A stretch of 64,000 nucleotides of DNA, taken from positions 34,435-98,434 of the forward strand of contig JAFQRL010000041.1 of NCBI GenBank assembly GCA_017410065.1, in the 5' to 3' direction. The notes beneath the pieces were generated by a model that was not told where the DNA came from, did no database searches, and saw only the letters and a program-made list of their open reading frames with translations. Below are positions 52,379-58,529 of this stretch, one piece after another (the stretch's first letter is position 1; every line of letters begins with the position of its first letter). The stretch is from Clostridia bacterium. Lineage in GTDB: Bacteria > Bacillota > Clostridia > Oscillospirales > CAG-272. Both the position numbers and the translations under genes were made by a program.

Positions 52379-52597
52379 ATGACTAACCCATTAACCAGAG
52401 CGGACGAGCTCCGCAACGATATCGAGAATTTACATTTTACTATCCGTTATTATATCGGAGTGCTTGCCGAGCTTGAACAGCTCGGCAGGACACACACCGA
52501 GGATTTTAAGAGGACCGAGGCGAACGTCAACGTTCTCAAGCGCAACCTCAGAACCCTCGAGGCTCAGCTTGAGAGCGAAGAAGAAGCCTGGATCTAA
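52379..52597 (+). CDS. Small coiled-coil protein of unknown function
   Basis: A 72-residue, almost wholly helical protein (RADELRNDIENLHFTIRYY; LKRNLRTLEAQLESEEEAW) with heptad-like leucines. GAAAGGAG lies eight bases before the ATG. It belongs to the ardC-led gene row. Confidence 0.7.
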   Translation: MTNPLTRADELRNDIENLHFTIRYYIGVLAELEQLGRTHTEDFKRTEANVNVLKRNLRTLEAQLESEEEAWI

Positions 52598-52696
52598 GCG
52601 AGCAAGGCGGGTAAAACCGCCCTGTTCGCGCTCTCTGCCCCCTAAGCAAGCTTAGCCTAGTGCCGAGCCACCCCACACCTAAGAAAGGAGAAAACA

Positions 52697-52879
52697 ATGG
52701 AAATAATAGACGAAAAAGATCTCGGAAGGTTCAGAGTAATAGACCTTCTCGATATTATTGCTTATGATAGCAATAGCTTCGACGAAGCTCTTTCATTCTT
52801 TGAGCTTTGCGGAGATTATTCAGCTTTCCGTGGTATTTACGACGGAAAAGAACAAAAATACATATATTTGGAGGTTTAA
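52697..52879 (+). CDS. Small acidic protein of unknown function
   Basis: A 60-residue protein (VIDLLDIIAYDSNSFDEALSF core) with a GAAAGGAG site. It ends one base before the next gene starts. No family recognised; no membrane segment. Confidence 0.65.
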   Translation: MEIIDEKDLGRFRVIDLLDIIAYDSNSFDEALSFFELCGDYSAFRGIYDGKEQKYIYLEV

Positions 52880-52880
52880 A

Positions 52881-53150
52881 ATGGAACACAGAATTTCAAT
52901 ACCGCAAGAAAACGGCTGGAATAAGATATTTTATCTGTACTTTTCGGAATATAGTATGAGTCAACGAATTGAAGTCGAAAACGTATGCATTATAGACGTT
53001 TATAAGATTCATGACCACAGATACGATCTGAAAGCATTTTTCTACAAGAAAAAATACATAACTTACCAGGAAAGCATTCGAAGCAAGAAAGAACTGTACA
53101 GCGCCATTCAAAATTTGCTGAAGCAAAATTTGTATCAGGCCGTACAGTAA
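52881..53150 (+). CDS. Small protein of unknown function
   Basis: An 89-residue protein, rich in Tyr, Lys and Ile, starting at an ATG with GGAGG eight bases upstream. The upstream gene stops immediately before, so the two are coupled. No motif recognised. It is the last gene of the plus-strand row. Confidence 0.65.
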   Translation: MEHRISIPQENGWNKIFYLYFSEYSMSQRIEVENVCIIDVYKIHDHRYDLKAFFYKKKYITYQESIRSKKELYSAIQNLLKQNLYQAVQ

Positions 53151-53249
53151 TGCCGGGAGATCTCCGACGTTTACTGAACGTCGAAGTTCAGTCACGTCAG
53201 TTGGAAGGAACTGTTAGACGTTGTACAGTTGCTTGAGCAAAAATAATTC

Positions 53250-53278
53250 TTGACTTTTTTCGAAAAATAGTATATAAT
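53250..53278 (+). promoter_or_regulatory. Sigma-A promoter of small RNA 1
   Basis: TTGACT (53250-53255), 17 bases, TATAAT (53273-53278). The spacer and flanks resemble those of the promoter at 57273. Confidence 0.82.
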
Positions 53279-53282
53279 AAAA

Positions 53283-53358
53283 ACAAGAGCAAACTTTAAC
53301 CTTTCGAAGGGGGCGGTGTTCGAGAAATCGTTCACATGGTTTGCTCTTGTTTTATTTT
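53283..53358 (+). ncRNA. Structured small RNA 1 (candidate, new)
   Basis: The sequence starts at the expected +1 and its ends pair perfectly over 12 bp (53283-53294 with 53339-53350), followed by TTTATTTT. Inside are hairpin CCTT-TCG-AAGG (53300-53310) and GTG-TT-CGA-GAAA-TCG-TT-CAC (53316-53335) with a GAAA tetraloop. No open frame is present. It runs tail to tail into the basic-protein gene ending at 53352. The same layout recurs at 57308. Confidence 0.7.
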
Positions 53359-53678
53359 CCGCTTTTATACCGTTTTTTTATGCGTCTCACAAGTCGTAAG
53401 TCTTGTTTATCAAAAGCCCATCCGTTTTCGCGCTTATTTTTGTAAGCGCTTTTTTTCATTTTAAAAGGCTTTATTTGAATGTATTGCTTACCGGTATAAT
53501 TTGGATTAGGTGATTTAATTTCAGATACTATCATATTTTTACCGGGGTGCGTTGTAAGCCCTAAGGATATGTAATTATCTTTATCTTCACCAAAAATATA
53601 ATGAGGATGATAGCCGGTAATTTTAGATTTACTATATCTAAATTGATTTCTATTCTTATATCTTTTCTTTTTACCCAC
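53352..53678 (-). CDS. Small basic protein, paralogue of the protein at 57375
   Basis: A 108-residue Lys/Arg-rich protein with GTG start and AAAGGAGG site. The core HPHYIFGEDKDNYISLGLTTHPGKN matches HNHVILEDIDDRHVSVGITTSPKKGKN of the other copy; both have basic N-terminal and C-terminal tails. The H-x-H-x-I...GLTT pattern is reminiscent of PemK/ToxN-like SH3-barrel proteins, but I cannot claim membership. It starts 13 bases after the Zot-like gene ends. Confidence 0.72.
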   Translation of the reverse strand: MGKKKRYKNRNQFRYSKSKITGYHPHYIFGEDKDNYISLGLTTHPGKNMIVSEIKSPNPNYTGKQYIQIKPFKMKKSAYKNKRENGWAFDKQDLRLVRRIKKRYKSGK

Positions 53679-53691
53679 GTTCTCGCCTCCT

Positions 53692-55905
53692 TTACTCTTT
53701 ATTTTCTTGCTTTCCTATCAGATCGTTGATAAAATAGCTATTCTGTGCTTTAAGCTCGTCGAAGGTTGCTTTAACATCGCCGTATTCTGCCATATCATCA
53801 ATGCCGACGGTAGATCTGATCGCCTTCTTGGCGAAGTAATCAGAGAAGCAGTCCGTCGAAAATCTCTTTGAATAGATTTTCTTCGAGCAAAGATAATACT
53901 GCTGCTTCTTAACCTCGCCGTCTTGCGTTCCGTTCTCCACGTCCACAGAAAGCACGCAGAAGCCGAAGGTATTATATATCCGCTTATATCTATGCTCGAG
54001 CATAGAGCAAAGCTTCTTGAAGGCATATAGCGGCAGAGTGTTATCTGCTCGCATATATCTGTACTTTGTATATAGCTTTGCAAACTTTGAAAAAACAAAC
54101 GAATAGAGCAGCTCAAAAATGGAGAAGAACGGAAGGGCGAGCTTCGTGTCCGAGCTCTCTCTGATATGTACTATTTCGCAAAGATCCCTGGCGTCAGCTC
54201 CCCAGCTCTCAGGGCGTTGCTCATCGGCGATCACTTTAACAAATGGGAAGTTATCCACCGTCGCCGAGTGCCTGATCATCTTAAGCCAGTCATTGAAGCC
54301 GTCGTTCTTTTGGTTCGTCACGTCATCCTTGCGCTTCCTATCCTGAAGCTCAAGGTTATTTTTTCGTTCCTTGCCGACCTCGGTAATTCCAACGGCACCG
54401 AACTCAAACGAGTCCTTATTGACGTTATCCCGGATAACCTTCCTGTTAAGACGGAAGGCATCGAAATCCGCGATCTTTGCATATCGGCTTATGAAGTCGA
54501 TATCCTCGCTCCTACGCTTAAAGAAATCGCTGTCACGAAGCGGAAAATTACCAAGATCCGAAACTACCGTATCCGTCCTGATTGAAAAATTGGCGAAAAG
54601 GAGCGCGCTCTGAGTGGTATATATGAAATATAACTGAGCATATGTCTCAAGAATATCCCAGGCATTATCAAGCTTAAGACCGTCATTATAGCTAATACCG
54701 TATCGTTCAAAATCGTAATCGAAGAACCTATTTAAATAAGCCAGGTTATATCTCTTATAGAGATGCTTCATAATACGCCTCAGCTCGCGCGGACTCTGAG
54801 GCGTGATATAGAACAAGGTCCGAAGCCTGCGTATATAATCTCGGCAGGTCGCCAGGTTATAGATCTTATGCTTCTCCATAGCCCACTTGAGATTATTTTC
54901 AAGGTTGATCCACGGGAACGCCGGGAGCTTCATATCCTGATCGAGAAGCTTCTCCAGGGCTTTATCTCTGAACATTACCTCTTGCGATAGAAGCATATCC
55001 CCTGCGGCAGTCGTTTTCCTTTTCCCCATTGTACCGCATATCATAAAGACGATCGGGCGTTCATTGATAAAGCCACGGTTGCGCATCTCGAAATGATTAA
55101 GCCTTGTATAGCCGATATTTGCTCGGATACGGCAGAAAACGGCGTACCCGATAACGACCCACAAGGGGATCGGTATGAACGCGATCGGGACAGTAAGATC
55201 TATAAAGAGCTTGTAAACCTGACGATAGATGGATGGGAAATCGAAGCTCACAACGAAATAAAGATAATAAGCCAGGAACTCAACCAGGATGGTTAATAGA
55301 TTGAAATTAAAAGCCCATATAAAGAGCCACATTTTGTAATGCTTTGGGTGCTCCTTATTGAACGAAATAAACCCGAGGATCCATCGCTTAATTGGAATAT
55401 ACGTCAGGCTCGCAAGCCGCTTCACGGCCTTCAGAGCTTTAGAGTCCTTGTTATAATCGTTATTATGCTTTTCAAGGTACCTTCGGAACGCCAGGACACC
55501 AACGAGCACAAGAGGCACAACCACAAGCAAGAGAACACGGCTAAACACCTTCATACCTTCGCCGAAGCTAACAAAGAAGCTGCTAATGTTTTCTCCGTCA
55601 AAATAGAGCTGCCAAAATCGGCTCCAGGATGCCTGGAACATTTCCCACGTCTCGGGCAGACCAAACACAGGAGTCCATCCGACCGATGAGAGTGACGTTA
55701 CAGACGGTGAGACCAATATATCCAGCTCAAGGAGCTTTTGGAAATAATATAAAAACGAAAGCCACAGATCCCGAAAGCTCTCGCCGATTCGCGTAAATGC
55801 ACTCGGAAACACGGTGAACGTGAGGACCGCCGAAAAAACGGTAATCGCCGCGGATATATAGTGCTTATAATCCGTTTTTCTGATTAATTTTAATATACGT
55901 CTCAT
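53692..55905 (-). CDS. Large membrane ATPase, candidate Zot-like phage morphogenesis protein
   Basis: A 737-residue protein with membrane segments at about 18-36, 119-139, 192-221 and 236-259 and a cytosolic ATPase domain. A Walker A-like motif GTMGKRKTT occupies residues 291-299, with Arg where Gly is usual. ITEVGKER (507-514), RHS (545-547) and DEQRPESWGADAR (561-573) look like the Walker B, sensor and arginine-finger regions of Zot/FtsK-like motors. The start at 55905 overlaps a small membrane-protein gene by ATGA; AGGTGA lies upstream. In filamentous phages the Zot protein forms the inner-membrane assembly motor. A conjugation-type ATPase is the alternative. Confidence 0.65.
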   Translation of the reverse strand: MRRILKLIRKTDYKHYISAAITVFSAVLTFTVFPSAFTRIGESFRDLWLSFLYYFQKLLELDILVSPSVTSLSSVGWTPVFGLPETWEMFQASWSRFWQLYFDGENISSFFVSFGEGMKVFSRVLLLVVVPLVLVGVLAFRRYLEKHNNDYNKDSKALKAVKRLASLTYIPIKRWILGFISFNKEHPKHYKMWLFIWAFNFNLLTILVEFLAYYLYFVVSFDFPSIYRQVYKLFIDLTVPIAFIPIPLWVVIGYAVFCRIRANIGYTRLNHFEMRNRGFINERPIVFMICGTMGKRKTTAAGDMLLSQEVMFRDKALEKLLDQDMKLPAFPWINLENNLKWAMEKHKIYNLATCRDYIRRLRTLFYITPQSPRELRRIMKHLYKRYNLAYLNRFFDYDFERYGISYNDGLKLDNAWDILETYAQLYFIYTTQSALLFANFSIRTDTVVSDLGNFPLRDSDFFKRRSEDIDFISRYAKIADFDAFRLNRKVIRDNVNKDSFEFGAVGITEVGKERKNNLELQDRKRKDDVTNQKNDGFNDWLKMIRHSATVDNFPFVKVIADEQRPESWGADARDLCEIVHIRESSDTKLALPFFSIFELLYSFVFSKFAKLYTKYRYMRADNTLPLYAFKKLCSMLEHRYKRIYNTFGFCVLSVDVENGTQDGEVKKQQYYLCSKKIYSKRFSTDCFSDYFAKKAIRSTVGIDDMAEYGDVKATFDELKAQNSYFINDLIGKQENKE

Positions 55906-56009
55906 ACTGTCACCTGTCCGCACGTATAACACGAATACCATATAATCATCAAGGCTATGAGAAGCCCCATAGCCTTGATGATAGTAATAAACAGTTTTCT
56001 CCCCTTCAT
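55902..56009 (-). CDS. 35-residue single-span membrane protein
   Basis: A very small gene with start overlapping the upstream stop (ATGA at 56009-56006) and stop overlapping the Zot-like start (ATGA at 55905-55902); GAGGAGGA provides the ribosome site. The product is KGRKLF, then a hydrophobic segment of about 20 residues (ITIIKAMGLLIALMIIWY), then SCYTCGQ. Its size and place beside the assembly ATPase recall the minor coat proteins of filamentous phages. Confidence 0.65.
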   Translation of the reverse strand: MKGRKLFITIIKAMGLLIALMIIWYSCYTCGQVTV

Positions 56010-56464
56010 TCCTCCTCGCCCTCCACTATCTTGAGGACGGAGAAAGTGAAGACTACGTATTCAGAAAGAGCGGGATCGATGCTGCCGAGCTCAAAGATCT
56101 CTTTAATAACAACAAAACAATAACGCTCGGTAATGATCTCGCGCTTAAAACCGTCATCCTCATCGATAATACATTCATTGATGCAGACACAGTCGCCGGG
56201 CTTATACCTTCTTCGATCATTCTTACGAAACTCAAAGGGCTTTGTACCGTTTATGATCCCTTCAAAATGTTCGGGGGAGGTCTTAACGATATGTACGCAA
56301 CTTAACGCCAGCTTGAGCTCGCTTTCCGAAAGCTCCTTCGGCTCGTCAAGCTTGCCGCGGAATATATCCCGAATCAGATAAACAACGACGCCGATCAGGG
56401 CTGCCGTCACGATGAATACAAAATAAAAATCCGAGATAATTGCAAGAACTTCAATAAAACTCAT
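56006..56464 (-). CDS. Membrane-anchored DUF3850 (ASCH-like) protein
   Basis: A 152-residue protein with an N-terminal membrane helix (about residues 5-35) and a DUF3850 domain: HIVKTSPEHFEGIINGTKPFEFRKNDR, KPGDCVCINECIID, and YVVFTFSVLKI. DUF3850 belongs to the ASCH/PUA-like RNA-binding group and is normally soluble and about 80 residues long; the membrane anchor is unusual. The ATG at 56464 has AAAAGGAG upstream. Confidence 0.78.
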   Translation of the reverse strand: MSFIEVLAIISDFYFVFIVTAALIGVVVYLIRDIFRGKLDEPKELSESELKLALSCVHIVKTSPEHFEGIINGTKPFEFRKNDRRRYKPGDCVCINECIIDEDDGFKREIITERYCFVVIKEIFELGSIDPALSEYVVFTFSVLKIVEGEEE

Positions 56465-56550
56465 TTTCTTTTCTCCTTTTTGTCTATACAACTTTTTTCA
56501 TAAACGCCCGGATAAGGCTCTTGCTTTTACAATGATCAGCAAGAGAACTG

Positions 56551-56605
56551 TATAATTTAAGCAATGTAACCGTCTCCGGGCGGTTACTTCTTTTTGTGCA
56601 TATTG
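56551..56605 (+). ncRNA. Possible third small RNA (weak candidate)
   Basis: TTTACA (56526-56531), 19 bases, TATAAT (56551-56556), then GCAAT pairs with ATTGC around the stable hairpin GTAACCG/CGGTTAC and a T-rich run. It resembles the two better RNAs in having end pairing right after a promoter, but the promoter spacing is poor and it could instead be the minus-strand leader of the DUF3850 gene. Confidence 0.35.
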
Positions 56606-56702
56606 CCTTATCTGAGCGCTCATTCCCGACCCGATGGCACGCTCATAAGCTTGAGATCCTCGCTCATCAGCCGGGAATTGAGGCGGCTCTTTTGTACAAA
56701 GT

Positions 56703-56766
56703 GAACAAATTACTTTGTTCTATAAACGGGTACAAGATTATTATGCTTGTCCCGTTTATATTTTTA
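56703..56766 (+). terminator. Double-hairpin terminator facing the 70-residue gene
   Basis: Hairpin GAACAAA/TTTGTTC (56703-56720), then a 14-bp bulged stem (56722-56736 with 56746-56759) followed by ATTTTTAA. It ends plus-strand transcription at the stop codon of the convergent gene ending at 56764. Confidence 0.7.
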
Positions 56767-56976
56767 ATTGTATGCGTAATATTCGTTGTTACGGTAAATG
56801 CGTTTTTTCTCATCAGAGCTCAAGATCCTGCGCTCCTTCTCCTGTTGTTTATGTACCTGATTATGATAACCGTTTTTTATCCAGGACATAACGTTAGTAG
56901 AAGCATTTTTGCCATGCTTCCGGGCAAGTCTTTTGTGCGCGTTCTGACTACGTTTAAAACGTGAAAGCTTAGACAT
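56764..56976 (-). CDS. Small basic protein
   Basis: A 70-residue protein (SKLSRFKRSQNAHKRLARKHG; then NNEYYAYN) with GAGAGG upstream of the ATG. The high Lys/Arg content suggests nucleic-acid binding. No family recognised. Confidence 0.6.
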   Translation of the reverse strand: MSKLSRFKRSQNAHKRLARKHGKNASTNVMSWIKNGYHNQVHKQQEKERRILSSDEKKRIYRNNEYYAYN

Positions 56977-57008
56977 TACTTATTACCTCTCTTTGCAGAA
57001 TTTCTATC

Positions 57009-57254
57009 CTATTCAAAGTCACCGAGAAGGTCTCTTTTACGTTGTTCTTCTTCACGTATGAGCTGATAATAACTCATACCAAAAGGATTGTTGGAAGAAG
57101 AAACAGATCTGCTCTTAACGATCTTGGGCTTTGAAGAAGCTTTCTTATTCTTCACTTTTTTTGAACTTCGCCTGACTTTATTCTTCTTTCGATAAAGCCC
57201 GGCAAATAAGCCTTTTCTCCAGGCGCGTTTTTCGGCTTTGGTTTTATATGACAT
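57009..57254 (-). CDS. Small basic protein
   Basis: An 81-residue protein; the first 50 residues are Lys/Arg/Ser-rich (KNKVRRSSKKVKNKKASSKPK) and the tail is acidic (LIREEEQRKRDLLGDFE). TAGGAG precedes the ATG. It resembles phage DNA-compaction or assembly proteins only by composition. Confidence 0.62.
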   Translation of the reverse strand: MSYKTKAEKRAWRKGLFAGLYRKKNKVRRSSKKVKNKKASSKPKIVKSRSVSSSNNPFGMSYYQLIREEEQRKRDLLGDFE

Positions 57255-57272
57255 ATTTTTTACTCCTATGTA

Positions 57273-57301
57273 TTGACTTTTTTAAAAAAATGTGATATAC
57301 T
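57273..57301 (+). promoter_or_regulatory. Sigma-A promoter of small RNA 2
   Basis: TTGACT (57273-57278), 17 bases, TATACT (57296-57301). TTGACTTTTTT followed by an A-run in the spacer matches the promoter at 53250. Confidence 0.8.
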
Positions 57302-57307
57302 ATTAAA

Positions 57308-57390
57308 CAGTAACGACCGATTTCTTTTTTGAAATCCTGCTAATGCTTCTTAATGAAGATGTTTGGCCTAGTCGTTACTTTTTCTTTTTT
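57308..57390 (+). ncRNA. Structured small RNA 2 (candidate, new)
   Basis: The ends pair over nine bp (57309-57317 with 57371-57379) right after the promoter, followed by a long T-rich run. Inside are GATTTC/GAAATC (57319-57336) and CTTC-TTAAT-GAAG (57346-57358). The primary sequence differs from RNA 1 but the three-stem plan, promoter and convergent basic-protein gene are the same. The 3' arm overlaps the stop codon of the gene at 57375. Confidence 0.68.
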
Positions 57391-57791
57391 TCAGCTAAAT
57401 ACTTTTGTTTAGCTCTTTGACCGTAAATTTTTGCTTGAGTAAAATCTTTAGCAGTCATTTGACCTTGCGAAGGATTTGAGTAATTAGTCTTTAAATCAAC
57501 TATTCCTTGTCGGCGCAAATAAGAGAGTTTTCCATTACCGATAATATCGTTTTGACATTTATAATTAGGAGAATTTTTACCCTTTTTAGGACTTGTTGTT
57601 ATTCCTACCGAAACGTGTCTATCATCAATATCCTCTAATATTACGTGATTGTGATTTCCTTGCGAATCTCTGTGACGTTTTAAGAGGACAGTAACGAAAG
57701 AAATGTTTTTAGCCGATTTAGTAGAACTCTTTTTTATGGTTTTTTTCTTTTTAGAAGAAGGCTTTTTATTATACCTTAGAATTTTTATCAC
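57375..57791 (-). CDS. Small basic protein, paralogue of the protein at 53352
   Basis: A 138-residue protein with a Lys/Ser-rich N-terminus (about 30 residues), the shared core HNHVILEDIDDRHVSVGITTSPKKG and a basic tail ending KKKK. The GTG start overlaps the upstream stop as GTGA. Function unknown; see the 53352 entry for the common pattern and the RNA partner. Confidence 0.7.
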   Translation of the reverse strand: MIKILRYNKKPSSKKKKTIKKSSTKSAKNISFVTVLLKRHRDSQGNHNHVILEDIDDRHVSVGITTSPKKGKNSPNYKCQNDIIGNGKLSYLRRQGIVDLKTNYSNPSQGQMTAKDFTQAKIYGQRAKQKYLAEKKKK

Positions 57792-58105
57792 TTCCTTTTC
57801 TTCGACGACTTTTTAGTAGCAGCTTTCCACTTCGATCGCTTAACCGTCTTGCGGGCCTTCTTCTTAAGCTTCTTGACGTTCTTCGCCGAAATTGTATCCT
57901 TCCGTGAAGTCTTTTTCCCAAAAAGCCTTTCAAAGAATCCGAGAGGCTCCGATCGATACGAATGGAAGTGCTCGTCCTTCTTTGCAATGCCGAGCTCAAA
58001 TTGACGACGCTCGGAATCGCTCGTAAAGCCTATATGCTCGTCACCTGCGGCTTTTTTTTCCGAAGCCAACACCAGCATAATATGCATCGAGCTCGGCTTC
58101 TTCAA
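57788..58105 (-). CDS. Basic protein of unknown function
   Basis: Up to 105 residues; the start is uncertain because the first codons overlap another small gene (58041-58193) and lack a clear ribosome site. A middle segment FTSDSERRQFELGIAKKDEHFHSY is followed by EPLGFFERLFGKK and a strongly basic tail (KKLKKKARKTVKRSKWK). Probably nucleic-acid binding. Confidence 0.6.
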   Translation of the reverse strand: MKKPSSMHIMLVLASEKKAAGDEHIGFTSDSERRQFELGIAKKDEHFHSYRSEPLGFFERLFGKKTSRKDTISAKNVKKLKKKARKTVKRSKWKAATKKSSKKRK

Positions 58106-58193
58106 ATGATGCCTTGAGCCCGTCCATATAGCCCTTGGAATATTCCGAGCCGTCCCCAGCCGCCGATGGACGTCTTTTTCTGTTTTTACTCAT
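58041..58193 (-). CDS. 50-residue protein of unknown function
   Basis: A small gene with GGAGAG six bases before the ATG at 58193. The product begins SKNRKRRPSAAGDGSEYSKGYMDGLKAS-like and ends GVGFGKKSRR; a tyrosine/glycine-rich helix lies between. It overlaps the 5' part of the next gene in another frame and is the first gene of this minus-strand row. Confidence 0.58.
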   Translation of the reverse strand: MSKNRKRRPSAAGDGSEYSKGYMDGLKASFEEAELDAYYAGVGFGKKSRR

Positions 58194-58208
58194 ATTTTCT
58201 CTCCTATC

Positions 58209-58237
58209 TTGACAAATTTACCACTAGGGTGTATAAT
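58209..58237 (+). promoter_or_regulatory. Sigma-A promoter of the coat-like gene
   Basis: TTGACA (58209-58214), 17 bases, TATAAT (58232-58237), both consensus. The leader is about 20 bases with a TGAGGTGA ribosome site. It is among the strongest promoters of the element. Confidence 0.88.
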
Positions 58238-58264
58238 GAATTAAAAAAATTTTGAGGTGATTTT

Positions 58265-58486
58265 ATGTTTAATTGGTTATTTAAAGCTTTAAATTCTTAC
58301 GTTATTGATACGCCTACAAGCGATTTTACAGGTAACGCTGCCACAACAGAAATTGAAAGTTCTCCTTTAATTTCAGATCCTGCTTCATTCGTGATTGGTT
58401 TACTCATAGGAATAGCAGCAACAGCACTATGCTTCACAATTGGAATAATAATAGCAAAAAACAGTAAAAAAAATAACAAAAAATAA
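58265..58486 (+). CDS. Single-span coat-like protein (candidate major coat protein)
   Basis: A 73-residue protein with an acidic/polar N-terminal half, one membrane span (about residues 42-63, FVIGLLIGIAATALCFTIGI) and a short basic tail KNSKKNNKK. This is the layout of filamentous-phage major coat proteins, whose basic C-terminus contacts the DNA. Residues 14-30 (IDTPTSDFTGNAATTEI) repeat the segment before the membrane anchor of the 489-residue protein at 58521. It is transcribed alone, opposite to its neighbours, from a strong promoter and ends at a strong terminator. No cleavable signal peptide is seen. Confidence 0.68.
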   Translation: MFNWLFKALNSYVIDTPTSDFTGNAATTEIESSPLISDPASFVIGLLIGIAATALCFTIGIIIAKNSKKNNKK

Positions 58487-58493
58487 CTTTAAT

Positions 58494-58529
58494 AATAGCA
58501 ATTTAGTTAATTCTAAATTGCTATTTTTT
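58494..58529. terminator. Shared terminator between convergent genes
   Basis: A perfect 12-bp stem (58494-58505 with 58514-58525), eight-base loop and T-run. It overlaps the stop codon of the minus-strand gene at 58521. Confidence 0.88.
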
